Assembly (NCBI RefSeq): GCF_031082295.1
Contig: NZ_JAVHLD010000028.1
Location: forward strand, 1-41,541
Direction: 5' to 3'
Source of the DNA: Humidesulfovibrio sp.
GTDB lineage: Bacteria; Desulfobacterota; Desulfovibrionia; Desulfovibrionales; Desulfovibrionaceae
DNA length: 41,541 bases
The notes under the pieces: generated by a model
The model's input: only the letters and a program-made list of their open reading frames with translations
What the model was told of the DNA's origin: nothing
The model's database searches: none
Position numbers and translations under genes: made by a program
Part shown: piece after piece, positions 7,862-13,778 of the stretch
How the letters are laid out: every line of letters starts with the position of its first letter
Numbering within the stretch: position 1 is the stretch's first letter

Positions 7862-8053
7862 ATGAAAACAATCACCGGCTCCCTGGTCCCCGGCAAGGGC
7901 GGCATGCTGCGCCCCATTTTCACCTGCGGCTGCAAGCAGGTCATGGAAGACTACACGATGGCCCCGGTGGTCGAGGTGACCTGCCCCAAATGCCAGGCCA
8001 CCAAGACCTTCCGCATCGCCGAGTTCGCCCCGAGGCAGTGGCGCATCAAATAG
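7862..8053 (+). CDS. Small zinc-ribbon-like protein
   Basis: 63 residues from ATG 7862, which sits 5 nt after AGGGGG; an in-frame GTG at 7856 is less well placed. The protein has CGC near residues 22-24 and CPKC near residues 39-42, a four-cysteine set typical of a small zinc ribbon, with a basic C-terminus (RQWRIK). I do not recognise a named family. It follows the adhesin-E-like gene by 51 bp on the same strand. It may bind nucleic acid or protein, but that is inference from the fold type only. Confidence 0.7.
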   Translation: MKTITGSLVPGKGGMLRPIFTCGCKQVMEDYTMAPVVEVTCPKCQATKTFRIAEFAPRQWRIK

Positions 8054-8188
8054 CCCCGCCGCTTTCCACTCTGTCCTGAAGCGCGTTCTGGCGCGCACGC
8101 CGTTCCCGGCCCGCCATGCGGAGCCGGGCTTTTGGCATTGGTGCGCGGCGGCAATCGTGGGGCTTGCGCTTCTGTTTGCGTTGTCGCT

Positions 8189-8217
8189 TGCTTCTGGCTG
8201 CAAACTTCTGGTATGCT
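8189..8217 (+). promoter_or_regulatory. Sigma70-like promoter of the hemerythrin gene
   Basis: TTGCTT (8189-8194), a 17-nt spacer and TATGCT (8212-8217). The predicted start near 8224 falls inside the palindrome at 8222-8242, about 46 nt before the ATG. Confidence 0.55.
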
Positions 8218-8221
8218 CATC

Positions 8222-8242
8222 CTGCCGGGCACTGCCCGGCAG
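8222..8242. promoter_or_regulatory. Perfect 10-bp palindrome at the hemerythrin promoter (operator-like)
   Basis: CTGCCGGGCA, a single C, then TGCCCGGCAG: perfect 10-bp arms around a one-base centre. It starts 4 nt after the -10 hexamer and so covers the predicted transcription start. There is no T-run after it, which argues against a terminator and for a dimeric regulator site. Confidence 0.55.
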
Positions 8243-8269
8243 ATGGCGCAACATCTCAAGGGAGGGACC

Positions 8270-8668
8270 ATGCCGCTTTTCGAATGGGACGGATCATTGG
8301 CTTTAGGGCATGAACTCATCGACGCACAGCACAAGAGCCTCGTCGAACTCGTTGACCAGTTGCACGGCGCCTGCCTCGACGGGGCTGAGGGCAGCGATCC
8401 CCGGTCCGTGCTGATGGCGCTCTACAAATACACCATGTTCCACTTCAGCGAGGAAGAGCGGCTCATGAAGCAGGCGAACTACGCGGAGTATGCCGAGCAC
8501 AAGGCGGAACACGACACGTTCGTGAGCAAGCTGGACGCTCTGGCCGTTCAGGCCAAGCAGGGCCGCGCCGACATCGGGCAGGAGACTCTCAAATGGCTTG
8601 TGGCCTGGCTGCTGAACCATATCTCTGTCGTGGACAAGCGGCTGGCGGCCTGTCTGCCCAAGGGGTGA
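8270..8668 (+). CDS. Bacteriohemerythrin
   Basis: 132 residues, a single hemerythrin domain with no fusion partner, so a cytosolic non-haem diiron O2-binding protein. All seven expected ligands are visible in the right order: H21 (DAQHK), H58 and E62 (HFSEE), H77 and H81 (HKAEH), H117 and D122 (HISVVD). The ATG at 8270 follows GGGAGGG; the frame is open upstream to 8132 but has no family sequence. In anaerobic sulfate reducers such proteins are thought to store, deliver or sense O2. The gene is monocistronic, with its own promoter and a palindrome at the start site, and ends at a bidirectional terminator. Confidence 0.97.
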   Translation: MPLFEWDGSLALGHELIDAQHKSLVELVDQLHGACLDGAEGSDPRSVLMALYKYTMFHFSEEERLMKQANYAEYAEHKAEHDTFVSKLDALAVQAKQGRADIGQETLKWLVAWLLNHISVVDKRLAACLPKG

Positions 8669-8691
8669 CCGGCCCCGCCGAGGCCACAAGG

Positions 8692-8724
8692 AAAGGGCTG
8701 CCGTCTTGCGATGGCAGCCCTTTT
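8692..8724. terminator. Bidirectional rho-independent terminator
   Basis: AAAGGGCTGCC (8692-8702) pairs with GGCAGCCCTTT (8713-8723) around a 10-nt loop, with T/A runs on both sides. It lies between the convergent hemerythrin and aminopeptidase genes and can serve both strands. Confidence 0.9.
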
Positions 8725-8749
8725 GCGTTGGCGTGTTAAGCCGCCCGGC

Positions 8750-9949
8750 TTACAGGTCGAACTCGCCGCTCTTGTAGATGACCTTCTTGCCGCCGCCGCC
8801 GAGCGTGGCGGTGACGGTCTTGTCCTCGGTGTTCACCAGGTCCCAGTGCAGGGCCGAATCGTTGAAGCCGAGCTGCTTCTTGAGGTCGGCGTCGAGCTTC
8901 GACTGGTCGCCGGAGTAGGTGTCGGAGTAGCTGGCGCCCACGGCCACGTGGCAGTTGCCGAAAGGCCCGCCGAAGTTCTCGTCGAAGAGCGTGTTGGCCA
9001 TGAAGGCGTCGATGCGCGAGTGGCGGCGGTCGGTGAGGGAGAACTCGCCCAGCTGGGCAGCGCCCTCGTCCATGGCCAGCTGCTTCTGCACGAACTCCTG
9101 GCCCTCCTTGGCGGTGACGGAGACCGCGCGGCCGGTCTTGAACTCCAGGCGCACGCCCTCCACCCGGTTGCCCGAGCGGTAGCTCGGCTGGTCGGCGAAG
9201 TACACGCCCTCGGTGCCGCGCCAGTCGGGCGAGAGGAAGATCTCGAAGCTCGGGATGTTGTGGCCCGACACGCCCAGCCAGCGGCGCGACTCGCCGGGGC
9301 ACACGGTGAGGTCGCAGTTGGCGGACTCCACGCGCAGGCTCTGGATGTTCAGCGCGGCCAGGGACTGCTTCACGCGCTGCACGTCGGCGAAGACCTCGCT
9401 CCACCGCGCGACCGGGTCGGCGTCGTCCAGGAAGCAGGCGCGCTTGATGACCCGGGCGTATTCCTCGACGCTGACGCCCGCGCACCGGGCCTGCTCCGGG
9501 GTGGGGAAGGCGCACAGCGTCCAGCCGAAGTCGCCCGTCTGCTCGCGGCCTTCCATGATCTCGCGCAGGAACTTGCGGGCCACGGCGGCCTGGCCGATCT
9601 TGGACGGGTCCGTGCCGGCCAGGTGCGTGAGCGAGGCCGGGGCGATGAGCGAGATGAGTCCCGAGAGGTTCTGCATCAGCTCACGGTCGCCGGGGGGCAC
9701 GGTCTTGATCTGCGCCTCGGAGCCTTTGCCGTAGAACGAGAGCTCCATGTTGCTGGTGAGGTTCTGGCGTACCACGGGCACCATGCCTTCCTCCATGAGC
9801 AGGTCGAACACGGCTTCGGCGAGCGGGGTGGCCAGCTGGTCGAAGCGCAGCAGGATGAGGTCGCCCGGCTTGTAGGGGCTGGTGCGGGCGGTGGTGAGGC
9901 CCCACCAGAGGGTGCGGGCGTATTTCTTGAGTTCGTCGGTGCTGAACAT
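8750..9949 (-). CDS. M29-family aminopeptidase (thermophilic/AmpS-type)
   Basis: 399 residues, normal for family M29 cytosolic dimetal aminopeptidases that remove N-terminal residues from peptides. The metal-ligand set can be placed by comparison with the Thermus enzyme: E236 (NIPSFEIF), E302 (LGEFSL), H334 (NCHVAVG), and H368 and D370 (LHWD). The ATG at 9947-9949 was chosen; the frame continues to 10069 but the extra sequence is Pro-rich and overlaps the promoter. The gene is monocistronic, has a good promoter at 10041-10069 on the minus strand, and ends at the shared terminator. The likely role is peptide turnover. Confidence 0.94.
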   Translation of the reverse strand: MFSTDELKKYARTLWWGLTTARTSPYKPGDLILLRFDQLATPLAEAVFDLLMEEGMVPVVRQNLTSNMELSFYGKGSEAQIKTVPPGDRELMQNLSGLISLIAPASLTHLAGTDPSKIGQAAVARKFLREIMEGREQTGDFGWTLCAFPTPEQARCAGVSVEEYARVIKRACFLDDADPVARWSEVFADVQRVKQSLAALNIQSLRVESANCDLTVCPGESRRWLGVSGHNIPSFEIFLSPDWRGTEGVYFADQPSYRSGNRVEGVRLEFKTGRAVSVTAKEGQEFVQKQLAMDEGAAQLGEFSLTDRRHSRIDAFMANTLFDENFGGPFGNCHVAVGASYSDTYSGDQSKLDADLKKQLGFNDSALHWDLVNTEDKTVTATLGGGGKKVIYKSGEFDL

Positions 9950-10040
9950 GGGGACTCTCTTTGGTGCGGAATTTCCGGGCTGGCGTTCCCCTGGGCCGAG
10001 GCGGAACCTGGGCGGAGGCGGGGCCGGAGCGGATGAACCC

Positions 10041-10069
10041 AGCATAGCCCATGCTTGCTGGAAGCTCAA
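10041..10069 (-). promoter_or_regulatory. Sigma70 promoter of the M29 aminopeptidase
   Basis: On the minus strand: TTGAGC (10064-10069), a 17-nt spacer and TATGCT (10041-10046). This gives a leader of about 85 nt. Together with the ferredoxin promoter it accounts for the 336-bp gap from 9950 to 10285, which otherwise holds only the ferredoxin leader. Confidence 0.6.
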
Positions 10070-10113
10070 CCGGTGCAGTTTTTACGAGTTCTCACAGAGA
10101 GCTGCGCTTTGGC

Positions 10114-10143
10114 TTGACACCAAGCGTGAGGTAGCGCTATCAG
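10114..10143 (+). promoter_or_regulatory. Sigma70 promoter of the ferredoxin gene
   Basis: A consensus -35 TTGACA (10114-10119), an 18-nt spacer and TATCAG (10138-10143). The start near 10150 leaves a leader of about 135 nt before the ATG at 10286, with a nested GC-rich stem-loop (about 10200-10245) and then an AT-rich stretch before the GGAGG. Confidence 0.6.
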
Positions 10144-10285
10144 CAACCCCGGAGCCTGTGCGCTCGGTTGCTTGCCTACATTGTGCGAGGAGAACGGCGC
10201 CTGGCCCTTCGGACCTCTTCCCAGTCGGGGAAAAGGCCGGAATGGGCTGACGATAAATCCTATTTTTACACACTTGGAGGGTACA

Positions 10286-10474
10286 ATGGGCTACAAGGTT
10301 ACTGTCGACAACGACAAGTGCATCGGCGACGGCGAGTGCGTGGACGTTTGCCCCGTCGAGGTCTACGAGCTGCAGGACGGCAAAGCCGTTCCCGTCAACA
10401 TGGAAGAGTGCCTGGGCTGCGAGTCCTGCGTTGAAGTTTGCGAGCAGGACGCCATCGTCATCGAAGAAGAATAG
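10286..10474 (+). CDS. 7Fe-type ferredoxin ([3Fe-4S]/[4Fe-4S], Desulfovibrio ferredoxin III-like)
   Basis: 62 residues, a small acidic cytosolic electron carrier. The second cluster motif is canonical: C42xxC45xxC48 with C52. The first motif is C12-xx-D15-xx-C18-xxx-C22P, so aspartate replaces the second cysteine, exactly the pattern of Desulfovibrio africanus ferredoxin III. There the site holds a [3Fe-4S] cluster that can take up a fourth metal. In the second motif the Pro that usually follows the last Cys is Glu (E53). The protein is acidic (EEE at the C-terminus), as expected for docking to oxidoreductases. The ATG follows GGAGG. The gene is monocistronic with a strong promoter and terminator, as expected for an abundant electron carrier; its partners are not in the window. 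Confidence 0.95.
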   Translation: MGYKVTVDNDKCIGDGECVDVCPVEVYELQDGKAVPVNMEECLGCESCVEVCEQDAIVIEEE

Positions 10475-10497
10475 CATTTTTAAGCTTCGGCTTGATC

Positions 10498-10534
10498 GGG
10501 CGGGGGCGGCCACACGCCGCTCCCGTCCCTTTTT
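10498..10534 (+). terminator. Terminator of the ferredoxin gene
   Basis: GGGCGGGGGCGGC and GCCGCTCCCGTCCC form a very GC-rich hairpin with a CACAC loop, followed by TTTTT, 24 nt after the ferredoxin stop. Confidence 0.88.
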
Positions 10535-10613
10535 CGCACCGCACCACCTGCCCGCCCTTTACGGGGCCGAAGCCCTGGTGCAGCGCGCCCGCCTGCTGGT
10601 GGCGGCCCTGGCG

Positions 10614-10635
10614 CCGGGTGAACCCCGGTTTTTTT
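10614..10635 (+). terminator. Second terminator-like hairpin, with no known gene before it
   Basis: CCGGG (10614-10618), loop TGAAC, CCCGG (10624-10628), then seven T. It lies 80 nt after the ferredoxin terminator and 120 nt before the next gene, so it may end an unrecognised short transcript or be a backup terminator. The stretch 10535-10757 holds no supported gene. Confidence 0.6.
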
Positions 10636-10757
10636 GTATGCGCCGGACCCCTTTACTAATCCCCCGCGCGTACCCATATTTCCAAGACGCTTCCGGCCCG
10701 AAGGCTGCCCGCCGTGGCAGCGTGCCCGCACGGCGAAATCTTTTGAGGAGTCCTTGA

Positions 10758-11741
10758 ATGGCCTTTGACTTCAGCGAATTTTTCACAAAATACGAATCCA
10801 TCATCTCCGAGGCCGACCAGGTCTTCAACACCGTGCGCGCGCGTTTCTCCGAGAATGTGCGCTGCGAAAAGGGCTGCTCCGACTGCTGCCACGCCCTGTT
10901 CGACCTGACCCTGGTGGAGGCCATGCGCGTCAACGCCGCCTTCAACGCCCGCTTCAAGGGCAGGGACCGCACCAGGATCCTCAAGCGCGCCGACGATGCC
11001 GACAGGCTGGTGCATCGCCTCAAGCGCGACGCCTTCAAGGCCGTTAAGGATGGGCAGAACGCCCAGGAGATTCTGCTGGAGATGGCCAAGGTGCGCGTGC
11101 GCTGCCCGCTTCTGGACGACGACGGCCTGTGCGAGATGTACGACGTGCGGCCCGTCACCTGCCGCATCTACGGCGTGCCCACGGCCATCGGCGGGGAGGC
11201 CCACACCTGCGGCAAGTCCGCCTTCGAGAAGGGCAAGCCCTATCCCACGGTCTACCTGGACCGCATCCAGGACCGCCTCTACGCCCTGAGCCACGAGATG
11301 GCCTCAAGCATCCCCACGCGCTTCAAGGGCCTGGGCGAGGTGCTGGTGCCGCTCTCCCTGGCGCTGTTGACCGAGTATACCGAGGACTACCTGGGCATAA
11401 AGAAGCCCAAGGAAGAGGCCAAGGCCGCCCCGGCCGGGAAATCCGCCGGCATGGCCGCCAGACTCGCGGCAGGCAAGGCCAAGGGCAAGGGCCTGGCCGA
11501 GTGCTCCGGCTGCTCGCCCGAGACCAAGCAGGGCGGCTGCTCCGGCTGCGCGCCCAAGAGCTTCACCATCGGCCAGGCGCCCGAGCGCCCTGCCAGGAAG
11601 CCCGCCGCCAAGAAGCCCGCAGCCGCCAAGAAACCCGCCGCGACAAAGGCCGCAGCCGGCGAAACGGCCAAGCCCGCCGCGAAGCCCGCCGCCGCCAAGA
11701 AGCCTGCGGCCAAGAAAACGGCCAAGCCGTCCAAGGACTAG
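10758..11741 (+). CDS. YkgJ-family cysteine-cluster protein with histone-H1-like tail
   Basis: 327 residues. The N-terminal 210 residues match the YkgJ-type (PF03692-like) Fe/Zn-binding cysteine-cluster family: C36xxxC40xxCC44, then C116P, C125, the RPVTCRIYG segment with C135, and C151. Residues 249-264 add a separate CSGC-x8-CSGC motif, and residues 276-327 form a Lys/Ala/Pro-rich tail (KPAAKKPAAAKK type) like histone H1, which suggests nucleic-acid or polyanion binding. The ATG at 10758 follows GAGGAG. It is the first gene of a tight four-gene operon, and the next start is 3 nt after its stop. The YkgJ part is sure. The biochemical role of the family is unclear, and a metal cluster is inference from the cysteine pattern. 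Confidence 0.85.
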   Translation: MAFDFSEFFTKYESIISEADQVFNTVRARFSENVRCEKGCSDCCHALFDLTLVEAMRVNAAFNARFKGRDRTRILKRADDADRLVHRLKRDAFKAVKDGQNAQEILLEMAKVRVRCPLLDDDGLCEMYDVRPVTCRIYGVPTAIGGEAHTCGKSAFEKGKPYPTVYLDRIQDRLYALSHEMASSIPTRFKGLGEVLVPLSLALLTEYTEDYLGIKKPKEEAKAAPAGKSAGMAARLAAGKAKGKGLAECSGCSPETKQGGCSGCAPKSFTIGQAPERPARKPAAKKPAAAKKPAATKAAAGETAKPAAKPAAAKKPAAKKTAKPSKD

Positions 11742-11744
11742 TCA

Positions 11745-12125
11745 ATGGAGCAGATGTACACCCCGGCCCAGGTCGAGGAGCAGAAGAAGGCCATGTACGA
11801 GCGCATGACGCCCCGGCGTCGGCGCTTCGTGGACCGCATCGGCTACGAGAACTGGGACCCCTTCCAGGCCCCGTTCGATCCCATCGACATCCGCACAGAC
11901 GCCATGGGCTTTACCTCCCATGACCTTTTGAACAAGTATTTCAAGACGCTGCCGAGCATTCCGGACCCGGACTACATGCAGACCCTGTCCGAATTCATGG
12001 TCATGCTGGTCATGAACATCGAGAAGGTCCGGCCCATCCTGGAGTTCAGCGACTGGTACAACAGCATGCTGAGAGAGCGCGGCATATCCTTAACCAACAG
12101 CGCCCAGGCGCAGTCCGGAGAATAA
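11745..12125 (+). CDS. Conserved hypothetical protein (126 aa) of the YkgJ/TPR/HEAT operon
   Basis: 126 residues with no family I recognise. It starts at ATG 11745, 3 nt after the YkgJ stop, and ends 4 nt before the TPR gene, so it is almost certainly co-translated with them. The sequence is soluble-looking. An N-terminal amphipathic helix (about 6-32) runs into MTPRRRRFVDRIGYENWDPFQ, a Pro/Asp-rich linker, then two helices. The middle has PDPDYMQTLSEFMVMLVMNIEKVRP, a hydrophobic helix that could form a dimer or bind a partner. No cysteines are present, so it does not share the metal-site chemistry of its neighbour. Codon use matches its neighbours. It is likely a lineage-specific partner of the YkgJ protein. 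Confidence 0.8.
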   Translation: MEQMYTPAQVEEQKKAMYERMTPRRRRFVDRIGYENWDPFQAPFDPIDIRTDAMGFTSHDLLNKYFKTLPSIPDPDYMQTLSEFMVMLVMNIEKVRPILEFSDWYNSMLRERGISLTNSAQAQSGE

Positions 12126-12129
12126 AGCC

Positions 12130-12762
12130 ATGAGCGAAGAGAAGAAGTTCAACAACGTCGACGAGTACATTGCCGACCTGAAGCAGAAGCTGGTCAGCGC
12201 CCCGGAGTGCGGCAACACCCACTACAACCTCGGCGTGGCCTATCTGTCCAAGCGCGAGTACATGGACGCCGAGCACTGCTTCCGCGAGGCCATGGCCAAC
12301 TCGCCCAAGATGGCCGAGGCCTATGTGCAGATGGGAGGCATCTGCCTGGAGCGCGGCGACCTGGAAGGCTGCCTGAACTTCAACCGCATCGCCACCCAGC
12401 AGCGCCCGTTCTTCGCGGTGCCCTGGGGCAACATCGGCTTCGTGCTCATGCAGCTGGGCGACTCCGAGAAGGCCATCCCGGCCCTGCAGAAGGCCATCAA
12501 GTATGATCCGGGCTTCGTGCAGGCCCTGGCCACCCTGGGCAGCGCCTTCTTCTCGCGCGGTCAGCTCGACGACGCCCTCGCCAACCTCAAGAAGGCCGTG
12601 GAGCTGCAGCCCATGTTCGGTCCGGCCTGGAACAACCTGGCCCTGGTGCAGGCCGAGATGGGCGATTGGGCCGCCGCGGCCGCATCCGTGAAGAAGGCCC
12701 AGGACACCGGCTACGAAGTGCCCCAGGCCTTCCTGGACGAGATCGCCCAGAACAACAAGTAG
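12130..12762 (+). CDS. Tetratricopeptide-repeat protein
   Basis: 210 residues made almost entirely of TPR units. About five 34-residue repeats run from near residue 25 to 200, with the consensus small and aromatic positions (for example HYNLGVAYLSKREYMDAEHCFREAM and AWNNLALVQAEMGDWAAAAASVKKA). No signal peptide or membrane segment, so it is a cytosolic protein-binding scaffold. It sits 4 nt after the 126-residue orphan and 18 nt before the HEAT-like gene. TPR proteins have no catalytic role of their own; the most likely function is to assemble the other operon products. Confidence 0.92.
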   Translation: MSEEKKFNNVDEYIADLKQKLVSAPECGNTHYNLGVAYLSKREYMDAEHCFREAMANSPKMAEAYVQMGGICLERGDLEGCLNFNRIATQQRPFFAVPWGNIGFVLMQLGDSEKAIPALQKAIKYDPGFVQALATLGSAFFSRGQLDDALANLKKAVELQPMFGPAWNNLALVQAEMGDWAAAAASVKKAQDTGYEVPQAFLDEIAQNNK

Positions 12763-12780
12763 GCCGGACCGGAGGGGGAC

Positions 12781-13509
12781 ATGCCCCGCTACCGCGACCT
12801 CAAGCGCGACCTGCGCGACCTCCTGGCCGATGACGGCTGGGCCGCGCGGTTGCGGGAACTCGACGCCGTTCCGGCGCGCCGTCTCATCGGCCCGCTGTTC
12901 TCCCTCTTGCTCGACAAGTCCGAGGCCGTGCGCTGGCGCGCGGTCTCGGCTTTTGGGCGCACCGTGGCCCGCATGGCCGACGGCCAAGAGCCCGGCGAGG
13001 GCCTGGAGGCCGCCCGGGTGGTGCTGCGCCAGTGCCTTTGGCGGCTGAACGAGGAGTCCGGAGGCGTGGGCTGGGGCGTGCCGGAGGCCCTGGGCGAGAC
13101 GCTTTTTCAGCACCGGCGGCTGGCCACCGAGTTCCACCGCGTGCTGGCCTCCTATGTGCGCGAGGAGCAGCACGGCGAGGGCAACAGCCTGGACCATGTG
13201 CCCCTGCGCCGGGGCGTGTATTGGGCGCTTGGGCGGCTGGCCCAGGCCCACCCGGACCTGCTGGCCAATGAGGTCTCGACCTTGCTGGCCGGGCTGGCCG
13301 AGGACGACGGGGCCTGCCGGGGGCTGGCGGCCTGGGCGCTGGGCATCCTGGGAAGCAAGGGCGGCGCCGGGGTCGGGCAAGCGGTGGCGGCGCTCGCCGC
13401 GCTTGAGTCCGACGCCACGGAGATCGTGCTCTTCCACGACGGGGGCTTGCGCCACGCCACTGCCGGGGCCCTGGCGAGCGAGGCCCTGCAAGGCCTGCCC
13501 GGCATTTGA
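12781..13509 (+). CDS. HEAT-like repeat protein
   Basis: 242 residues, mostly paired helices with conserved Arg/Ala/Gly at HEAT-repeat positions (VRWRAVSAFGRTVARMAD near 54-71; RRGVYWALGRLAQAHPDLL near 143-161; GLAAWALGILGSK near 181-193). A GGVGWGVPEALGE segment near the centre is distinctive. No signal peptide, so it is cytosolic. The ATG at 12781 follows GGAGG. It is the last gene of the four-gene operon; a strong promoter for tRNA-Val lies 20 nt after its stop. HEAT repeats bind proteins or guide enzyme assembly; the phycobilin-lyase-like repeats are one related class. The specific function is unknown. Confidence 0.82.
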   Translation: MPRYRDLKRDLRDLLADDGWAARLRELDAVPARRLIGPLFSLLLDKSEAVRWRAVSAFGRTVARMADGQEPGEGLEAARVVLRQCLWRLNEESGGVGWGVPEALGETLFQHRRLATEFHRVLASYVREEQHGEGNSLDHVPLRRGVYWALGRLAQAHPDLLANEVSTLLAGLAEDDGACRGLAAWALGILGSKGGAGVGQAVAALAALESDATEIVLFHDGGLRHATAGALASEALQGLPGI

Positions 13510-13528
13510 AATTTGGTGCAATTCTTTG

Positions 13529-13557
13529 TTGACAACCAGGATGCCCTGGCTTAAATG
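13529..13557 (+). promoter_or_regulatory. Strong sigma70 promoter of tRNA-Val
   Basis: TTGACA (13529-13534), 17 nt, then TAAATG (13552-13557). The start near 13564 is 13 nt before the tRNA 5' end. The same transcript may read on toward thrS if the terminator at 13662 leaks. Confidence 0.7.
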
Positions 13558-13576
13558 AATCTCCCTTGAGCAATTT

Positions 13577-13653
13577 AGGCGCGTAGCTCAGTTGGTTAGA
13601 GCACTTGCTCGACACGCAAGGGGTCAGGAGTTCAAGTCTCCTCGTGCCTACCA
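13577..13653 (+). tRNA. tRNA-Val (anticodon GAC), with C33 in place of U33
   Basis: A 77-nt cloverleaf with encoded CCA. The acceptor stem is AGGCGCG/CGTGCCT, the D-stem GCTC/GAGC, the anticodon stem CTTGC/GCAAG, the T-arm AGGAG-TTCAAGT-CTCCT. The anticodon loop reads TCGACAC. Anticodon GAC is at 34-36, but position 33 is C, where U is nearly universal. Valine identity fits A35 and C36, and the short variable loop excludes serine. Transcribed from the promoter at 13529-13557. Confidence 0.93.
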
Positions 13654-13661
13654 TAATTACC

Positions 13662-13695
13662 GGGAAGGGAGGCCACAGCCTCCCTTTCCACTTTT
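13662..13695 (+). terminator. Terminator after tRNA-Val, before thrS
   Basis: GGGAAGGGAGGC (13662-13673) and GCCTCCCTTTCC (13678-13689) form a long stem with a tiny loop, followed by ACTTTT. The T-run is short, so it may be partial, letting transcription reach thrS. Confidence 0.7.
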
Positions 13696-13778
13696 CGCCG
13701 TCCGACGGGTTTCGCTCTGGCGGGCCAGGCGGAGGGCAGAAGGCCTTTACCCAAGGCAAGTCTAAAGGAGAGTTCGCC

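Noticed and set aside
13605-13778. N-terminal extension of thrS through tRNA-Val
   Set aside because: It would translate the tRNA; GTG 13779 follows AAAGGAG and begins the TGS domain.
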